Assembly: GCA_036741355.1 (NCBI GenBank)
Contig: DAINSK010000063.1
Location: forward strand, 1-15,664
From: JBBRGK01 sp036741355
GTDB taxonomy: Bacteria > Chloroflexota > Dehalococcoidia > CAUJGQ01
Reading direction: 5' to 3'
Length of the DNA stretch: 15,664 bases
The translations under genes were made by a program, and so were the position numbers. Below, piece by piece: positions 12,892 through 15,664 of the stretch. Under the pieces are notes generated by a model that ran no database searches, was not told the DNA's origin, and worked only from the letters and a program-made list of their open reading frames with translations. Within the stretch, counting starts at the first letter, position 1. The number at the start of each line of letters is the position of its first letter.

Positions 12892-13171
12892 GGAGATCCG
12901 CCGGACGCTCAATCGTGAGGCCCCACGACCCTCGCTGCGGCGGGCGTGTCAGGAAAAACCCTACAAGATTGGCGCCAACTTCCGCATTACCCCACACGCC
13001 GCCCTGCCATACGCTAGTACGGAACCGGCGGGCGCATCAGCCCGGTCGTTTCGCCGGTTCAGCGAGAGCTACGGACGTGTCGCCGTGCGGCCAGGGTTCG
13101 GTCCGCACGGTAACCAAGCACTACCGAAGCCGGGCAGGGGGAGCGCAGGGGTGGCGCTCCCTTTGCTTTTT
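12892..13171 (+). ncRNA. Candidate structured RNA, about 280 nt, class unknown
   Basis: No convincing coding frame is present, but the stretch has a promoter, a series of helices and a terminator. The helices are TCGTG/CACGA (12913-12917 with 12924-12928), a 10-bp helix with one bulge (12939-12949 with 12994-13003), and GAACCGGCG/CGCCGGTTC (13022-13030 with 13052-13060). CCGTGCGG/CCGCACGG (13083-13090 with 13103-13110) and the terminator stem complete the set. TTGGCGCCAA (12969-12978) lies in one loop. I found no signature of SRP RNA, RNase P, tmRNA, T-box, tRNA or the riboswitches I know. It cannot be a cis-leader, because the next gene is on the other strand. A trans-acting RNA, an mRNA 3' remnant or a decayed mobile element are possible. 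Confidence 0.4.
13139..13171 (+). terminator. Rho-independent terminator
   Basis: GGGAGCGC (13139-13146) pairs with GCGCTCCC (13154-13161) around a 7-base loop, followed by TTTGCTTTTT. It works only on the plus strand, ends 4 bases before the stop of the convergent aminotransferase, and marks the 3' end of whatever is transcribed through 12892-13138. Confidence 0.88.
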
Positions 13172-13174
13172 GGG

Positions 13175-14302
13175 TCAGGCGCTCACCCGCTGCAATACCG
13201 AGACGACTGCATCGACGTCATGCTCATCGCTCCAGAGGTGGGTGCCGATGCGGATACGCTTGTCGCTGCCGTTCACCCAGATTCCGTCCTCAGCGAGACG
13301 GCGCGCCATTGCCTCTGGCTCTGGATGCCAAAAGCAGGTATTGCCGGCCCGATAGGCGCGATCATCCGGTGTGGAGACGTCGAAGCCCAGGTCGCGCAGC
13401 CGGCGATTGAGCATCCCGCTTAATTCCAGGTCATGGTCGGTGATGCGGTTGAGACCCGTGTCCAACAGATACCGCAGCGACGTCTCGAGCACAAAAATGC
13501 CGACGTTGCTCGGATTGCCGGTTTCAAAGCGAGCGGCGTTTTGCTGCCCTTCGTACTGCTTCGGGTTACTCCGGTCCGGCACGCGGGCGGGGGTTCGCCA
13601 ACCCAGCAGCGCGGGCTCGACGTCAGGCACGCGGTCTCGGTTCCAACCGAGCAGTGCGACGCCGTGCCAGCCCAACAGCCACTTGTAGCAGGCGGAAAGC
13701 ACAAAATCGCACAGATCAGACGGCACCGGCACCACCCCGGCGCCGTGGGTCGCGTCTAGCACCAACCACGCGCCGCGATCGTGCGCGATTCGCGACAGCG
13801 CCTCGACATTGTGCCGAAGTCCGGTAAGGTAGCTGACGTAGCTGACGGCGACCGCACGGGTGCGATCGTCGACAGCGTCGCGAAACGCCTGTTCAGTAGC
13901 CGTCCACTCTAGCTGGCGCACAAGACGGACTTCGACGCCCTGTTTTTCGAGGTGCAGCCATGGGTACAGGACGGCGCCGAACTCCCAGTCCTCAATTACC
14001 ACGTTATCGCCCGGTGAGACGGGGAGCGCGTGGGAAAGCGCGTTCATCCCATCGGACACCGAGGGAACGTACGCAATCGAGTCTTCCCCAGGTAGGCCCA
14101 GGACCCGGGCCGCCAGCGCTTTGGCGCTATGGTACATCTCCCAGCGAACCTCCTGACCCGCCGGCCCAGTGCCTTTGCAGGCAAGGTATTTGTCCAGTAC
14201 GGCCCGATGAGAGCCCAGCGACGGTGACTCGCCGCCCGGCGCCAGGTGAATGAGGCCTTCGGGAAGCTCGAAGTCGGAACGTGGCACCAGGCTACCCATC
14301 AT
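13175..14302 (-). CDS. Class V aminotransferase-fold PLP enzyme
   Basis: This 375-residue cytoplasmic PLP enzyme is of the aminotransferase class V (NifS/isopenicillin-epimerase/kynureninase-like) type. APGGESPSLGSHRAVLDKYL begins the substrate region; SVSDGMNALSHAL binds the cofactor phosphate. LVLDATHGAG carries the pyridine-binding Asp183, and SACYKWLLGWHGVALLGW carries the Schiff-base Lys207. FETGNPSNVGIF and IRIGTHLWSDEHDVD are typical of the C-terminal half. There is no cysteine-desulfurase active-site loop, so sulfur transfer is unlikely; the true substrate is unknown. The start is ATG at 14302 (an adjacent ATG is at 14299), with AAGGA 6 bases upstream. It overlaps the end of the glycosylase gene by 11 bases, so the two are translationally coupled. 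Confidence 0.88.
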   Translation of the reverse strand: MMGSLVPRSDFELPEGLIHLAPGGESPSLGSHRAVLDKYLACKGTGPAGQEVRWEMYHSAKALAARVLGLPGEDSIAYVPSVSDGMNALSHALPVSPGDNVVIEDWEFGAVLYPWLHLEKQGVEVRLVRQLEWTATEQAFRDAVDDRTRAVAVSYVSYLTGLRHNVEALSRIAHDRGAWLVLDATHGAGVVPVPSDLCDFVLSACYKWLLGWHGVALLGWNRDRVPDVEPALLGWRTPARVPDRSNPKQYEGQQNAARFETGNPSNVGIFVLETSLRYLLDTGLNRITDHDLELSGMLNRRLRDLGFDVSTPDDRAYRAGNTCFWHPEPEAMARRLAEDGIWVNGSDKRIRIGTHLWSDEHDVDAVVSVLQRVSA

Positions 14303-15248
14303 TTTCGTTCCTTGCGTGCGACAACGTGAACCACAGAAAGAACGCCGCATATCCCCGAAACGGACGCCATTGCTCGGCGTACGTGCCTACCTCCTGGACC
14401 GTCGCGTTGCGCCCCAACCCGTATAAACGACCGCACGCCTGCCGCAACCCCATGTCGCTGACGGGGCAGGCGTCGGCCACTCTCAGACCTCGAAGCAGAG
14501 TGTAGTCAGCCGTCCACGGTCCCACACCGTGCATTCTGACCAGTGAAGCCTCCGCCTCCTGCAGCGGCAGCAACGCGAGCGCCGGCAGGTCCAAACTTCC
14601 GTTCGCGACCGCGATTGCAGTGGTCACGATCGTCTCAGCCTTGCGGCGCCCCAGTCCCAGCGACGCCAACTCGGCCGGATCCGTCATCGCCAGCGATTCG
14701 GGCGTGGGGAACGCCCAGTAACGAACGCTGTGGATGTCGGCGGTTTCGCCGAAGCGCTGCACGAGCGCCGCTTTGAGCCGAAACGCCACGTGCAGGCTGA
14801 TCTGCTGCCCGACGACCGCCCAAACAAACGCTTCAAATGCTGAAGGGGTACTGACCAGCCGCAGGCCGCTGTAACGCGAAACGACGCCTGCCAGCGCCCG
14901 GTCAGCGATTGTCGTCGATTGAAATGGGGCAAGGTCGTCCGCGAGCCCCAGCGTACGCGTGACCGTCGAGGCAACCGCAGCCGCTGCCGCGCCCGCATCA
15001 AGCGTAGACAGTGCAACGCCGTCAGGAGGTCTGAGGTTAAGCGACAGCGAACCGTCGGCATCAGGCCGCACTTCTGCAAGGACCGGTCCGCAGCCAAGGA
15101 CGAAGAGGCGCCGGTATACACCGTCCTCGGCTCGATCGACAAGCTCCCCTGCGCGGCGCGTAAAGTAGGTGAGCGTGTACTCGAAGTTGAACGGCTGAAT
15201 GGGATGAAGACGAACTTGACCGGATTGCAGAGTCGGGGCCGTGTTCAT
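14292..15248 (-). CDS. alkA: DNA-3-methyladenine glycosylase 2 (AlkA-type)
   Basis: This 318-residue DNA-repair enzyme would excise alkylated purines. It has an AlkA-like N-terminal domain (LHPIQPFNFEYTLTYFTRR, near 14-32), then the HhH-GPD fold: FEAFVWAVVGQQISLHVAFRLKAALVQRFGE, the helix-hairpin-helix LVRMHGVGPWTADYTLL (236-252) and the catalytic Asp265 in CPVSDMGLRQACG. It ends in WRPFRGYAAFFLW, also typical. The ATG at 15248 is preferred over an upstream frame extension whose Arg/Ser-rich residues look non-coding. TACAGT 7 bases before that ATG resembles a -10, so a leaderless message is possible; the ribosome site is poor. It is divergent from the PPOX gene at 15311. No Ada-type regulator is in view. 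Confidence 0.9.
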   Translation of the reverse strand: MNTAPTLQSGQVRLHPIQPFNFEYTLTYFTRRAGELVDRAEDGVYRRLFVLGCGPVLAEVRPDADGSLSLNLRPPDGVALSTLDAGAAAAAVASTVTRTLGLADDLAPFQSTTIADRALAGVVSRYSGLRLVSTPSAFEAFVWAVVGQQISLHVAFRLKAALVQRFGETADIHSVRYWAFPTPESLAMTDPAELASLGLGRRKAETIVTTAIAVANGSLDLPALALLPLQEAEASLVRMHGVGPWTADYTLLRGLRVADACPVSDMGLRQACGRLYGLGRNATVQEVGTYAEQWRPFRGYAAFFLWFTLSHARNENDG

Positions 15249-15310
15249 GCTGCCCACTGTAGCCCAGGAGAAGCGGAAACGCGACCGAGACGGGCTCCGA
15301 GGAATGCGCA

Positions 15311-15664
15311 ATGTTAAGCGACGATCAGGTCGCCTACCTCGTCGGCCACCGAGTTGCACGCCTCGCGACCGTAGACAAGTCCGGACAACCGCACGCCGTT
15401 CCGGTCTGCTTCGCGGTCGTCGATGGGCTGATCTACACGCCGCTGGACCGAAAACCCAAGCGTGTAGCAGGTGAGCGGCTGCGGCGGGTACGCGACCTGG
15501 CAGCTAACCCGGCCGTCTGTCTTGTGGTGGATACCTATGACGAGGATTGGACGCGGCTACGATGGCTGCAGGTGCGCGGCACAGGCTCGCTCGTATGGAT
15601 AAACAATGAACAACGGCGGGCTGTCGAAGCGTTAGAGGCCCGTTATCCGCAGTATTCGTCGATG
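15311..15664 (+). CDS. PPOX-class (probably F420-dependent) oxidoreductase, 5' part
   Basis: An ATG at 15311, with GAGGA 7 bases upstream, opens a frame that runs off the window after 118 codons without a stop. It starts MLSDDQVAYLVGHRVARLATVDKSG, then QPHAVPVCFAVVDGLIYTPLDRKPKR, VRDLAANPAVCLVVDTYDEDWTRLRWLQVRGTGSL and ALEARYPQYSSM. These match the split-barrel PPOX group often annotated as F420-dependent (TIGR03668-like): RVARLATV, PHAVPVCF, LD.KPKR and VD.YDEDWTRL are its landmarks. Little is missing, perhaps 15-20 residues at the C-terminus. Cofactor F420 rather than FMN is inferred from the subgroup. It is divergent from alkA with a 62-base spacer. Confidence 0.85.
   Translation, partial: MLSDDQVAYLVGHRVARLATVDKSGQPHAVPVCFAVVDGLIYTPLDRKPKRVAGERLRRVRDLAANPAVCLVVDTYDEDWTRLRWLQVRGTGSLVWINNEQRRAVEALEARYPQYSSM

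Noticed and set aside
13083..13115. tRNA-like GGTTCGGTCC followed by a CCA-like end
   Set aside because: The bases form the loop of an 8-bp hairpin (13083-13110). No acceptor, D or anticodon stem can be drawn around them.
13139..13171. T-box-like AGGGGTGGCGC in the terminator
   Set aside because: It lacks the canonical AGGGTGGNACCGCG, and no aminoacyl-tRNA synthetase or amino-acid gene lies downstream on this strand; the next gene is convergent.
12839..13423. 194-codon plus-strand ORF across the putative RNA
   Set aside because: It runs into the 3' end of the aminotransferase gene on the other strand and through the terminator. It has no Shine-Dalgarno and no family resemblance.

Overview
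The window is about 15.7 kb of GC-rich bacterial chromosome carrying mainly housekeeping and general metabolic genes. It has no CRISPR array, recognisable transposase, phage gene, tRNA or rRNA. I infer a Chloroflexota-like organism, possibly Thermomicrobia-like. This rests on family resemblance: menaquinone-type MenG, two split-barrel PPOX-family proteins (one resembling F420-dependent enzymes), a DUF4399-like secreted protein, GC-rich codon use and frequent GTG/TTG starts. No search was possible, so the assignment is tentative.

Layout, left half. The tail of the translational GTPase TypA (1-110, +) faces a PPOX-family gene (706-230, -). Divergent from that is an SRPBCC lipid-carrier-fold gene with an in-frame TAA at codon 18 (934-1437, +). 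After a terminator come MenG (1543-2253, +) and a sugar-1-phosphate nucleotidyltransferase with a TTG start (2314-3447, +). Next is a promoter/leader/terminator unit (3467-3603) ahead of a 50-residue ORF (3671-3823). A strong hairpin then separates that ORF from a convergent four-helix membrane protein (4302-3943, -).

Middle. A formylglycine-generating-enzyme-like protein without the catalytic cysteines (4563-5288) is followed 3 bases later by a nucleoside phosphorylase (5292-6011) and then by a secreted protein with an LPATG tail (6048-6665), which ends at a clear terminator. On the minus strand lie a trypsin-like protease (7517-6777) and an alpha/beta hydrolase (8817-7642). Citrate synthase (8898-10328, +) follows.

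Right half. A small membrane-anchored protein (10761-10351, -) is divergent from a NarL/DegS-type two-component system (histidine kinase 10912-11976, response regulator 11966-12646, overlapping). The only long gene-free stretch is 12647-13174. It holds palindromic repeat DNA (12661-12838), then an extended -10 promoter abutting a perfect 12-bp palindrome (12864-12885), then about 280 bases of highly foldable sequence ending in a textbook terminator (13139-13171). This is the best candidate in the window for something undescribed: a free-standing structured RNA. It is followed by an overlapping minus-strand pair, AlkA-type DNA glycosylase (15248-14292) and a class V aminotransferase (14302-13175). 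The 5' part of a second PPOX gene (15311 to the window end, +) closes the window.

Three promoters (upstream of the SRPBCC gene, the histidine kinase and the putative RNA) share an extended -10 of the form TGnTACA(A/C)T. This suggests one recurring housekeeping promoter type in this genome.
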